From Psychrobacter sp. FME13 (GTDB lineage Bacteria > Pseudomonadota > Gammaproteobacteria > Pseudomonadales > Moraxellaceae), in NCBI RefSeq assembly GCF_014861395.1, contig NZ_RRYV01000003.1, positions 1-64,000 on the forward strand: 64,000 nucleotides of DNA, given 5' to 3'. The notes beneath the pieces are model-generated. The model did not search any database and was not told where the DNA came from. It was given only the letters and a program-made list of their open reading frames with translations. A program made the position numbers and the translations under genes. Shown piece after piece: positions 28,201-35,563 of this stretch (position 1 is the stretch's first letter; every line of letters begins with the position of its first letter).

Positions 28201-29271
28201 ACCATCTGTCAAGAAATAGATCCCGTTACCGGCACAAGTCTTATCACTTGGTGGTAGAGGCGATACATAGTATTTCTCGTCATCAGTCTTGGTATCCTCT
28301 GATGAATATGGAAAGCCGCTATATGCGTAGTTTGTAACAGTCGTATCTATCAATGGATAAGGAACGATATTATTGCTCGTAATCAGCGGATCATTTGCAG
28401 CAATTATTTGTCTATAAAAATCGGTATATACATAATATGCCCACCGGCCCCAGCCCTCAATATCTCTTTGAGTTGCATAAACTTCATGACCGTCTCTATC
28501 TAAAGTATTAGTATTTAATTTCGATACATTTTGCCAATTCGTACACTTTATAAAGTTATTATCTGGGCTAAGCGAGCTTTTATCTATACTCTCCCAAGCC
28601 GTACATTTCTGGTCTCCATCCGAGGTGTTGTCGAATCCTGTATTTCTATAGTTTTTAAATGTATCTTTGTATAAAGAGAATGGGGTATCGACAATACTGT
28701 TTGTTGTCGTACCCATCATATAGGCACCTGCCTCGGCATAGGCTTGAGCAGCAGGTGTACCACCATTCGCAGAAAGTGTCGCAATAAAATTATCAATATC
28801 TGCCTTATGTGCTGCATTGAGCTTTTTAGCAGGTATATCAATATGACCGTTATTTTTATCTCCACTACCAGAACGGGGGTAGGTGCCAATACCAAGTTTG
28901 ACAATATCTTTAAGATCAGGATCTTTGACTAGATCAGATACACCCATTTTTAGGTTATCAATACGACGATAATATTTATTATCTCCTACTTTGCAATAAT
29001 ATGTCGTATAGCCATAATCATCTTCTGTGTAATAATAGTAGTAGGGTCTGTACTGACAGCCACTAGGTGCGTCTATCTTATCCATACTACCGGAGACATC
29101 TAGCATTAAGGTAATAACGGGTAGCGCCTCTTGTGGGCCTTTATATATCTCAAGGTCACCATGGTTTTCGAGACTAGCATGAGTCACACTTCCAGCCAGA
29201 CCTGCGAGCACAGCAGCGGTCAAAGACTTAAGCTGCCATAAAGAGACTCGATTCGTTATGTTTTTTTTCAA
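25273..29271 (-). CDS. pilY1: Pilus tip adhesin/assembly protein PilY1
   Basis: 1332 aa. The signal peptide ends near THA (residue 32). The N-terminal von Willebrand factor A domain begins PVITLMLDVSGSM, with MIDAS residues D58, S60 and S62. The C-terminal half is a PilY1-type beta-propeller with a calcium-loop candidate DRNYDGLTDQLVFAD. PilY1 caps the pilus, binds surfaces and controls extension and retraction. The start is TTG, preferred because GAGGT lies 8 nt upstream and the signal peptide begins MKKN there. It follows pilX by 22 bp. Confidence 0.95.
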   Translation of the reverse strand: MKKNITNRVSLWQLKSLTAAVLAGLAGSVTHASLENHGDLEIYKGPQEALPVITLMLDVSGSMDKIDAPSGCQYRPYYYYYTEDDYGYTTYYCKVGDNKYYRRIDNLKMGVSDLVKDPDLKDIVKLGIGTYPRSGSGDKNNGHIDIPAKKLNAAHKADIDNFIATLSANGGTPAAQAYAEAGAYMMGTTTNSIVDTPFSLYKDTFKNYRNTGFDNTSDGDQKCTAWESIDKSSLSPDNNFIKCTNWQNVSKLNTNTLDRDGHEVYATQRDIEGWGRWAYYVYTDFYRQIIAANDPLITSNNIVPYPLIDTTVTNYAYSGFPYSSEDTKTDDEKYYVSPLPPSDKTCAGNGIYFLTDGVPNQSSATIATTVMDNALTPRGSTTGSLSVTCSNDYRGDNSGWSCMSVFADKLLNTDNPSGIAIKTATVGFGSVYNSIQNATTNVDCNAGSSPDARNLCNLGINGQGGFYYAESAEDIVNSVKSLTGKLTTEIPPISTGSMAVPLDDLNVSTSRKFAYLPILDPDPLSPNKLWRGNLKKYNVKNGTLVDKSNKPIFTGKDGEFALNTSDLYNTIIDTSRLDARSPDLARPQVGGTYQHIFENNNSRKLFVNQGGTLKNIRTDATTAAAKPVGFDALAGYTDTQKQQLLNFLGFPVANSLTINDNTAIGVPFDRNKKQLGGVLHSLPQLISKKAALKADGSIDNTKREDYVLYGSLDGALHVVRDTSSGSDKAGEEVFTFIPKHVLEQQGASFVDPDTVAQNPIFGVDGPWSVFNNYKYSDTKVTALQTLAFGGLRMGGSMYYGLNLSDLSDPELIYSVGSTYAMDGSANAKGIKNDAVANATTNTSQQKAYARMGLSFAQPSVGYVMRDGKRVMVNFLAGGYDRCYEDPKFQLGSGITTNTVAGCNGKTAAQGNGIYMVQVGEEKVDSTSETNPDASNESSFDTTSGNGDLLWWTSSSNNGAGNANFTKVTDMNHSVVTEIRVLDRNYDGLTDQLVFADLGGRVWRVDINSAEDADDFAVERVTKLLDLSASGSNAASSGTDALPRIYEKPLVTFTRLGEGTDIVGLVTVGTGDRSSPVRAQRNVADRIYTFVDRDIARPDLFCYDVQDTPDDECDGVTTTLAQPSAITPADLVPLTSNNSGEFTNTQTIKTQMDSYTKLGWYLPLTMWSEKTTSGTQAVTTNNRGLKMFNQPDAIAGLLFTTVYNPNVGDTSGVCSAGVTGRTQREQLCLPYGVCLSKDVDSDGALTGDWAVRKTRYVSNAGIGIVDNIIADGNFDGDTQNSVVVLENYCEGGDCSDGKVNLEVNPLTEGLNCQGTSCQVVTDSRIDPMQWKER

Positions 29272-29293
29272 AATAATTACCTCAATATAGAAA

Positions 29294-30103
29294 TCAGCTT
29301 AAGCAGCGTACGCTAATAGGTTTTGACTTATAGGCTTGCATTTGTGTATTAAATGGCACATTTAGGCTTTCTAGGCAAGCGTCAATACTGCATTCTACTT
29401 TTGTTTTTGAAGTATCTGCTTCACAGGTTTCTTTTAGCGCATCTGTATTGACATTTTTTAGACAGGCATTTATCTTTGCCGTACTTTCATCAGAAAAGGC
29501 TGGAACCAGTGAAGTTGCGTATACTTCAAAGTTAGAACACTCAAAAGGCGTCTGACCAGTTTGAGAAATCTGATCGTCTGTAAAAGTTTTATCGCCTTCC
29601 AAGCTATAAGGGAGCGCCTCTGTGACATCGCTCTTTGCAAACGTCATTTGTGTCACTGTTCGGCTTTCACCAACATAGTCTGCTGAATCTCCCACATCAC
29701 AAAAACCATCATTTTTGCCAGAGATATAACCTGTGCCATCAGAAGTCTTCTCTGTCAGCTTAGTTTGATTAAAAAACCTACTGGTTTTGGGCCTGACACA
29801 AAATACAACCTCACGGCCTACATATTGTTTGCCAGGTCGGGTGACATAGCCTCGTACATTGTCCACACTATTACCCTGACCCAATGATCTGTCTTCTTTT
29901 TCAAGCTTGTTAAACGCCGCGTCAGTCGACTGAAAGGTTAATTTTCCAACCTGTGATGCCGTTGCGAGCCTTAGGTCCGTACTACCTCTTTGAATGGCTA
30001 TAGTGCCAAGCAGAGTGATTAAGATAAGCACTAATAAGACCACAATCAGTACTGCGCCTGACTCTGAACCTCTGATCATGTTTTTTTTAGAAGTAGATAT
30101 CAT
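29294..30103 (-). CDS. pilX: Minor pilin assembly protein PilX
   Basis: 269 aa. An N-terminal class III signal (RGSESG before AVLIVVLLVLILITLLGTIA) and the RGSTDLRLATASQVG segment fit the PilX family. Position 5 of the predicted mature protein is Val instead of the Glu seen in the other pilins here. Multiple cysteines lie in the C-terminal third. The start codon overlaps the pilW stop (ATGA), with GAGGT upstream. In P. aeruginosa PilX belongs to the minor pilin priming complex. Confidence 0.87.
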   Translation of the reverse strand: MISTSKKNMIRGSESGAVLIVVLLVLILITLLGTIAIQRGSTDLRLATASQVGKLTFQSTDAAFNKLEKEDRSLGQGNSVDNVRGYVTRPGKQYVGREVVFCVRPKTSRFFNQTKLTEKTSDGTGYISGKNDGFCDVGDSADYVGESRTVTQMTFAKSDVTEALPYSLEGDKTFTDDQISQTGQTPFECSNFEVYATSLVPAFSDESTAKINACLKNVNTDALKETCEADTSKTKVECSIDACLESLNVPFNTQMQAYKSKPISVRCLS

Positions 30104-31113
30104 GGCTTACCTCTTGCGTTACGAATCAACGTCGTCGTTTCATATACATTTCTTAAGTACTGACGGTCATTAGCAGCCGCAGTATTGAGTTGCTGGTCGC
30201 GTCTATCTAAGACATTGAAGCGTAGGCTACTATTGGCTTGCTGAGTGGCTGTCGCGGTATCAGAATGGACAAGCAGCCCGACTTGCACACTTACAATACG
30301 TTGTCCTGCCAATGACGTCGGATCATTAGGTATCGGCTGGTAGATCAGTGCTAAATTTGTAGGATCTGTAGCAAAATCATTCTGAGCAGTTGTACCTAGC
30401 AGTACTCTAAAGTAATCTACATTAGGAATAACGATCATGCCATTTCCAGTTAAACCTGCTATATCTGCTGATACATCTATCCCTGTAGTATTAGCGAGGG
30501 TTTCATCATAAGTGTATATCAGTGATGCACAAGCCAAGCCATTTTTATTTGGAGTTATACTGGTGTCTGTACGAACAAAATAACGCTCTATGACATAATC
30601 GCCTTTATCAATCTCTTCACCATCACAGCTAAACATGTCATCCTGATAAGCTTGGTATTGAATAGTAAGCTGATCACTATTATCAATGCCGTCCAGATTA
30701 CTCTCACTATCTGTATATTCATTGGTCGAAAGTATACTCGTCGGCAAAGGATCAGAGCCATTTTTTAATCCATTGAGGTTAGATTTAGACCACGGGCTCG
30801 TACCAGTACCTGTCGGCCTAGTCAGCACTATTCCACCTTGAGGCGTTAAATGATTGAGATAAAAACCACTGACTGTATTTGAATTTGCGCCGTAATTTGC
30901 TCGCCGTAAGTGTTTACTAAAATCATCAATACCAAATACCGCGTTGTCTTGAATCTGAGAGCCTGCTTGCTGGCGGTTATTATTGACGCTGCTGGTATAA
31001 AATATCTGTAATGCTGCTGCAGAGACTACAAGCCCTAAGATCAAAGCCACCATCAACTCTACTAATGTAAAGCCACTTTGATTTATGCTTACAGGATAGC
31101 CTGTTTTTTTCAT
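30100..31113 (-). CDS. pilW: Minor pilin assembly protein PilW
   Basis: About 337 aa from the ATG at 31113, which overlaps the pilV stop (TGATG) and has GGAGA upstream; an in-frame ATG 24 nt earlier lies inside pilV. The prepilin leader MKKTGYPVSINQSG is followed by FTLVELMVALILGLVVSAAA with Glu at position 5. The large C-terminal domain matches PilW in length and in conserved elements such as FGIDDFSKHLRRANYG. Part of the fimT-pilVWX-pilY1-pilE operon. Confidence 0.9.
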   Translation of the reverse strand: MKKTGYPVSINQSGFTLVELMVALILGLVVSAAALQIFYTSSVNNNRQQAGSQIQDNAVFGIDDFSKHLRRANYGANSNTVSGFYLNHLTPQGGIVLTRPTGTGTSPWSKSNLNGLKNGSDPLPTSILSTNEYTDSESNLDGIDNSDQLTIQYQAYQDDMFSCDGEEIDKGDYVIERYFVRTDTSITPNKNGLACASLIYTYDETLANTTGIDVSADIAGLTGNGMIVIPNVDYFRVLLGTTAQNDFATDPTNLALIYQPIPNDPTSLAGQRIVSVQVGLLVHSDTATATQQANSSLRFNVLDRRDQQLNTAAANDRQYLRNVYETTTLIRNARGKP

Positions 31114-31685
31114 CAAGTTATCTCCATAAACATGCATGTGGCTTTTGGATGATAAATACCACCTTTGGTGATTGAATCATCATCATTAGTCACTTGAGAG
31201 GTCAGACAGTAGTTTTTGTCAGCGTTTGTTCCAATTGTAGGACGGGTCTCCCCCCATGCACTTATAAGACACCATGAATACATAATATTATTAGCATTTT
31301 GTCCACCTGTACTGGGACAAGGATGTAGATTAACTGTAAAACCATGATTGCTCATGTCTTGTGTAAAGATATAAGACTCTGCTGTTGCTAACTGGGCGGG
31401 TGTACAAGTAGTCGTAGCACTACCGTATAAACCGCAACTGACAGTTGGTACTGTAGTTGAAGGTGAGTTGATCGCCGTCTGATAAGAAGTGATAGCTGTT
31501 GGGTTAAGTCTGATTTTTTCACCCATATTTCGCATCATGACAAGAGACTGTGTTCGCTCCAAGGATTCATCAGTTGCTTTGATTGCTTGACCTTGCATAG
31601 CGGCAAACCCTAATACAGCAATTGCCAGTATTAGTAGTGATACCATTACCTCTATCAATCCAAAGCCTTGCTGTTTATTTTTCAT
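31113..31685 (-). CDS. pilV: Type IV pilus modification/minor pilin PilV
   Basis: 190 aa from the ATG at 31685, which overlaps the fimT stop (TAATG); a longer frame starts seven codons upstream. The leader MKNKQQG is followed by FGLIEVMVSLLILAIAVLGF, characteristic of PilV. Cysteines in the C-terminal domain (CGLY, CTPAQ, CPSTG, WCLIS) suggest disulfides. Expected to join FimT/FimU, PilW and PilX in pilus priming. Confidence 0.88.
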   Translation of the reverse strand: MKNKQQGFGLIEVMVSLLILAIAVLGFAAMQGQAIKATDESLERTQSLVMMRNMGEKIRLNPTAITSYQTAINSPSTTVPTVSCGLYGSATTTCTPAQLATAESYIFTQDMSNHGFTVNLHPCPSTGGQNANNIMYSWCLISAWGETRPTIGTNADKNYCLTSQVTNDDDSITKGGIYHPKATCMFMEIT

Positions 31686-32185
31686 TAGCAATTTGTCCCT
31701 GCACATTCAAAAGCTCTCTTTGTGTTTACTCGCACTCTCTGAGTAGTAGCTGCTGCTCGAGTATCTCCTATGTCAATTGCTAGGTTTATAGCTCCACCCG
31801 CTATCGTCCTGATATTGCCTTCTTTATTTGTCTCAAAAGTAGTCACTGTGGTAGGCGTAAATGTCAGTGTACTATTACTATTTAAATCATAACTAGCAAC
31901 TGTCGCGCCTTGACTCACTAAGGTAATCTGATGATCGGTGTCATCGTAACTCCACACAATATTACTACGCTTAATAGCACTTTCTGTTTTCGCTCTTGAT
32001 ATGGAGGTTTGGATAATAGTAGATGTTGACTTTATTTGGTTTTGCGCCAACTGCGTACTAATGCTAGGCGCGGCGATACTGACAATAATAGCGAGCACAG
32101 CAATCGTTACCATCAGCTCAATCAGGGTAAATCCTGAGCTATTCATTCGTAGTTTGGGCAATAGATTGTTCGTAGATGCGGTCAC
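31685..32185 (-). CDS. fimT: Minor pilin FimT/FimU (GspH family)
   Basis: 166 aa, first gene of the minor pilin operon. The leader ends MNSSG before FTLIELMVTIAVLAIIVSIA, and a GspH-type pseudopilin domain follows. The C-terminus is FECAGTNC. A GTG start at 32185 has AGGGA 6 nt upstream. The internal ATG at 32146 would give a shorter leader but has no ribosome-binding site. FimT of related naturally competent bacteria binds DNA, and whether this one does cannot be read directly. Confidence 0.85.
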   Translation of the reverse strand: MTASTNNLLPKLRMNSSGFTLIELMVTIAVLAIIVSIAAPSISTQLAQNQIKSTSTIIQTSISRAKTESAIKRSNIVWSYDDTDHQITLVSQGATVASYDLNSNSTLTFTPTTVTTFETNKEGNIRTIAGGAINLAIDIGDTRAAATTQRVRVNTKRAFECAGTNC

Positions 32186-32669
32186 ATCAAATCCCTATTT
32201 ATAACGGTAATTGTCTATCTGATAACGATATTGAGCTAGAGAAAGTTAACCAATAACCCATATTTTTATATCGTTTTTTCTGCACTTCTTTACATCTGTG
32301 AACGTATAATTATGCAGTAAACCCTGCAATTTTTATTCCATAATTATTAACTGCTGCCCGATAAAGAAATAAACACAGCTACGTCAATAGTACAAGCTAT
32401 CTAAGACTCGTCATTTTGTTGGTTGGTTTCATTCAATGTTAAACACATAATTTCTGAACAACTAACAAATTCATATATACAATTTTAACAATATAGCGTT
32501 AAGGAAACATATTAGCATATTTCAAGTTGCGAAAAGCAGCTATTCGCATCTATTTTTATCTTAAAAATAGTGATATCTATCACCAAATCAGAAAAGCTAT
32601 GCAGCTAAGTTAGGATATTGAGCAAAATTTAGCCCTTGAAATGACTACTAACTGGATTAAAAATAAATC
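32186..32669. other. Intergenic region before the minor pilin operon
   Basis: 484 bp upstream of fimT and downstream of comF, both on the minus strand. It is A+T-rich with no recognisable gene, repeat or strong terminator. It must contain the operon promoter. Confidence 0.5.
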
Positions 32670-33479
32670 CTAGGATTGATTGCCATGTGCCACAGCATAA
32701 GCAGAAAGATGGTACCTATCATGCAGTGGACTATTCAGAGTAGTGTCTGTGAATGCTCTTGATAGAGTACGCCCTAATGCTTGCAAACTAGCACCTGTGG
32801 TCGCAACATCATCAAATAGCAGTAAGCGTCTGACGAGTGGGGTTTTGGTTAATGCAAAGGCATTGTCTAAGTTACTCAAACGCTCTGCGCGTGTAAGCCC
32901 TTGTTGACTGACGGTATCATCAATACGCTGAACTCCGTGCCATAAGGGTATCCGCCAATGCTTGGACAGTTGCGCTGATAAAATACCGACAGGATCGAAG
33001 CCGCGCTTGATCAGGCGCTGATTGGTCGTTGGCATGGCGACAATCACGCTATTGTCATGATGACAGCCATGTGGCCGTGGCAACTGGCGTATTGCATGCA
33101 GTAGCAAGGGTAACTTGGTCATATCTTCATGATGTTTAAAGGCCCTGATAGCTTCACGCATTGGATAGTCATAATAAGTAGCGGCTTGGATAGTTAGTGA
33201 ACTACCAACAGCAATATCAACATCAAAAGGCTCCGGCAACCATGCGACACTATGATGGCAGTACGCACATAGCAATCCTTTATTTAAATGGTGATGAAAC
33301 TGATGATATAGCCTACTAGAGAGGGAGTGGTCGCTTGATGAGCCAGTGGTATTTAATGATGGTTTGCCTGATGATAGCTGAGACTGTGGTGTGCTGCGAT
33401 AAATACGACATAACTGGCAGTGTATATCAACATACTCTGCCAGCCATAAGCCAGTTTGATAAGGTGCTAATCGCCGCAT
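32670..33479 (-). CDS. comF: ComF family phosphoribosyltransferase-like protein
   Basis: 269 aa with an N-terminal Cys-rich zinc-finger region (CQLC near residues 21-24 and CAYCHH further on) and a C-terminal type I phosphoribosyltransferase fold with the PRPP-loop LLLFDDVATTGASLQ. ComF is needed for DNA uptake in naturally competent bacteria and interacts with late competence proteins. Its position next to the pilus genes fits a competence role. The region between the two parts includes a Ser-rich loop. No clear ribosome-binding site. Confidence 0.88.
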   Translation of the reverse strand: MRRLAPYQTGLWLAEYVDIHCQLCRIYRSTPQSQLSSGKPSLNTTGSSSDHSLSSRLYHQFHHHLNKGLLCAYCHHSVAWLPEPFDVDIAVGSSLTIQAATYYDYPMREAIRAFKHHEDMTKLPLLLHAIRQLPRPHGCHHDNSVIVAMPTTNQRLIKRGFDPVGILSAQLSKHWRIPLWHGVQRIDDTVSQQGLTRAERLSNLDNAFALTKTPLVRRLLLFDDVATTGASLQALGRTLSRAFTDTTLNSPLHDRYHLSAYAVAHGNQS

Positions 33480-33506
33480 AAGTGACCGTTGATACTCATA
33501 CTGCTA

Positions 33507-35012
33507 TCAGAATCCTTTCCAATCATTAAGTATGATTCCAATACCAATAGCGGTAGCCTCATCATTGTAATCGATAAGAGATTCACCATAGCCGTGGAAC
33601 AACTGTACATAACCATTGACGTTTTTGCTTAGTGGATAGACATAGTCAATTTGTGCAGCGCCTTTATTACTATCTGGGTTATAACGCAATGTACCGCTGA
33701 TACTCTGTTGTTTTGGCATATCATACAAGAACTTGAGATCACCATAGCCCATATAGTCTTCGATGTCAGGGTTGTCATCTTGACCGCTATCATCATCTAC
33801 TCGAGCCCATAAGCGGGGTATAATCGAAAAATTGCCCCATTCAGCACCAGCCATTAAGTAAATACGATTCCATGAGCGTGACAACGGATCATCCTGTCCA
33901 TTTGACTGATGCACTGCGCCTGCACCTAACATGCGTAAACGTCCACCAAATGGTAAGTTAGCAGCCACAGGTTGCGTCAAGAATATTTCAGGCTGATAAT
34001 CCGTCGCACGGAATGGTCTTGAGTTGTCTTCGTTATAGACCTGCCAATGTGATTCTTGCGTATAACCAAACCATAAATCAGCATTACTATCGAACAAATC
34101 TTCAGCTACTTTGGTTTTTAAAGATAGCTGAAATTTCAACTCGGTTTCACGTCTATCATTAGGGGTGAAAACTTCTGTATCTTGTGATGGTGTGCTTGGA
34201 CTCAAGTTAGGATCAACGGTATAAAACACGGGCAAAAGGTAGTTGGGATTATGTGGTCTAATGGTCCATGTACCACGCTCACTATTTTGATCTAAATCGT
34301 AAGCAAGACTAAGTGGCGAGTATTTTTCAATATCTGTTTGAGTGACTCCGACATTTTCTAAAATCTGTGCCTCACTTTGAGCTTCGCCGTTTGCCTCTAG
34401 GCTGCTGCTTACATCTACGCTACTGTTTGCATCTAACTTACTTGACGCATATCGCTGGTTACTCACTAGAACTGTCTCGGCATCTTCAACCGTTGTCCCA
34501 CTCATAGCGCTCTCAGACTCGGCCAACACTACTTGTGGATTACCTGAGATCGTGCTTTTAAAGGTTTTTGCTAGATCTAGCGGCTGTTTAGTTGTTGTGT
34601 AACTTGGCGTCTTACCTTGCTCAGCAACTTTGTCAAAACAAGCCAAACGTGCAGCACTATTCTGTACTTGGCTACACTCAAAAAACAACTTCGCCTGCGC
34701 AGCAATAAACTCTTTACTGACTACTTTGCTAGTCTGATCCGCTTTATCAACATCTACCGACTGCCCGCCAACATCTTGTGGTATCTCATAATCTTGATAT
34801 TCTACCGATTCCAATGCGGTCTCTGGTACTGATGGTAACTCACTGTAAGCCTGCTCTTCATTAGCAGCCTGTACTTGTGCCGTAAAGCAGGTCAATGCTA
34901 TGCCAACAGCCATGGTTAAATGATGTTTTTTTGTTTGAAGGAAGATATTTTTTCTCGCTTTAATAAAAGACTTAGACGGTCGCTGTGCAATAATATGGGA
35001 AAACATAAACAT
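33507..35012 (-). CDS. pldA: Outer-membrane phospholipase A1 (OMPLA)
   Basis: 501 aa. The last 280 residues are the OMPLA beta-barrel, with catalytic His368 and Ser370 in GAVHQSNGQ and conserved NRIYLMAGAEWG and RPHNPNYLLP motifs. OMPLA hydrolyses phospholipids misplaced in the outer leaflet and maintains outer-membrane asymmetry. The signal peptide has a long basic N-region; an alternative ATG at codon 34 gives a shorter one, but AAAGGA supports the upstream start. Between signal and barrel lies an unusually long, Ser/Glu-rich segment of about 200 aa including a cysteine pair (FECSQV, LACFDKV) absent from E. coli PldA. Confidence 0.88.
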   Translation of the reverse strand: MFMFSHIIAQRPSKSFIKARKNIFLQTKKHHLTMAVGIALTCFTAQVQAANEEQAYSELPSVPETALESVEYQDYEIPQDVGGQSVDVDKADQTSKVVSKEFIAAQAKLFFECSQVQNSAARLACFDKVAEQGKTPSYTTTKQPLDLAKTFKSTISGNPQVVLAESESAMSGTTVEDAETVLVSNQRYASSKLDANSSVDVSSSLEANGEAQSEAQILENVGVTQTDIEKYSPLSLAYDLDQNSERGTWTIRPHNPNYLLPVFYTVDPNLSPSTPSQDTEVFTPNDRRETELKFQLSLKTKVAEDLFDSNADLWFGYTQESHWQVYNEDNSRPFRATDYQPEIFLTQPVAANLPFGGRLRMLGAGAVHQSNGQDDPLSRSWNRIYLMAGAEWGNFSIIPRLWARVDDDSGQDDNPDIEDYMGYGDLKFLYDMPKQQSISGTLRYNPDSNKGAAQIDYVYPLSKNVNGYVQLFHGYGESLIDYNDEATAIGIGIILNDWKGF

Positions 35013-35298
35013 CCTTTAGCTCACTGATAGTTCATAGCGTCAGCAAGTATATAAAGTAATAAACTTGATCATTAGCATCATTGCTAAAATAAGATAAGAA
35101 CCAAACTAAAACCAATGACATTCGAACATAAAAGTCAGCAATTACCATTGGTAATGTTTTTTTAGCATTGTTGCTTTATTGTAATGAAAATATAAGCACT
35201 ATACTAGCGTTATCGCTGCACAATACAAATATCACTGTAAATAAACCATTTTAAACCAAAAGCTTAATACTAAAATAATAGATATATCTTGAGATAAT

Positions 35299-35337
35299 AA
35301 AAAAGCCAACGTACTGTCACCATAGTACGTTGGCTTT
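35299..35337 (-). terminator. Terminator downstream of dsbD
   Basis: Perfect 11-bp stem GCCAACGTACT/AGTACGTTGGC followed by T6 on the minus strand. It lies beyond the MITE-like repeat, so the element appears to have inserted between dsbD and its terminator. Confidence 0.8.
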
Positions 35338-35353
35338 GTCAGATTTTTAAGCC

Positions 35354-35527
35354 TAGGGTGTGTCCTCATTTTAAAAATGGTGATAAAAATAAGATAAATC
35401 GCCGTCAAATGAGGAAAATAGTGCAGGTAACATCAAGATATAGACCAACTATTTGACGATGTTTGGCAAAATTTAGCTATTTTTAGCCCATTTAGAGGAC
35501 ACTCGTTTGAATTGAGGACATGCCCTA
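35354..35527. mobile_element. 174-bp MITE-like element, family 1, copy A
   Basis: Ends TAGGGTGTGTCCTCA and TTGAGGACATGCCCTA form imperfect terminal inverted repeats. An inner dyad CGTCAAAT/ATTTGACG lies at 35403-35410 and 35451-35458. Near-identical copies lie at 40644-40817 and, inverted, at 56042-56215. It has no coding capacity. The ends suggest mobilisation by an IS5-group transposase, which is inference. Confidence 0.85.
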
Positions 35528-35563
35528 GATAATAGATTTACTCGCATTATCAAAAATTAAGTA

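Larger units (their letters stand above)
35013..35563. other. pldA-dsbD intergenic region
   Basis: Contains, from left to right, A+T-rich DNA upstream of pldA, the dsbD terminator hairpin (35299-35337) and one 174-bp MITE-like repeat (35354-35527). No coding frame is recognised. Confidence 0.6.
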
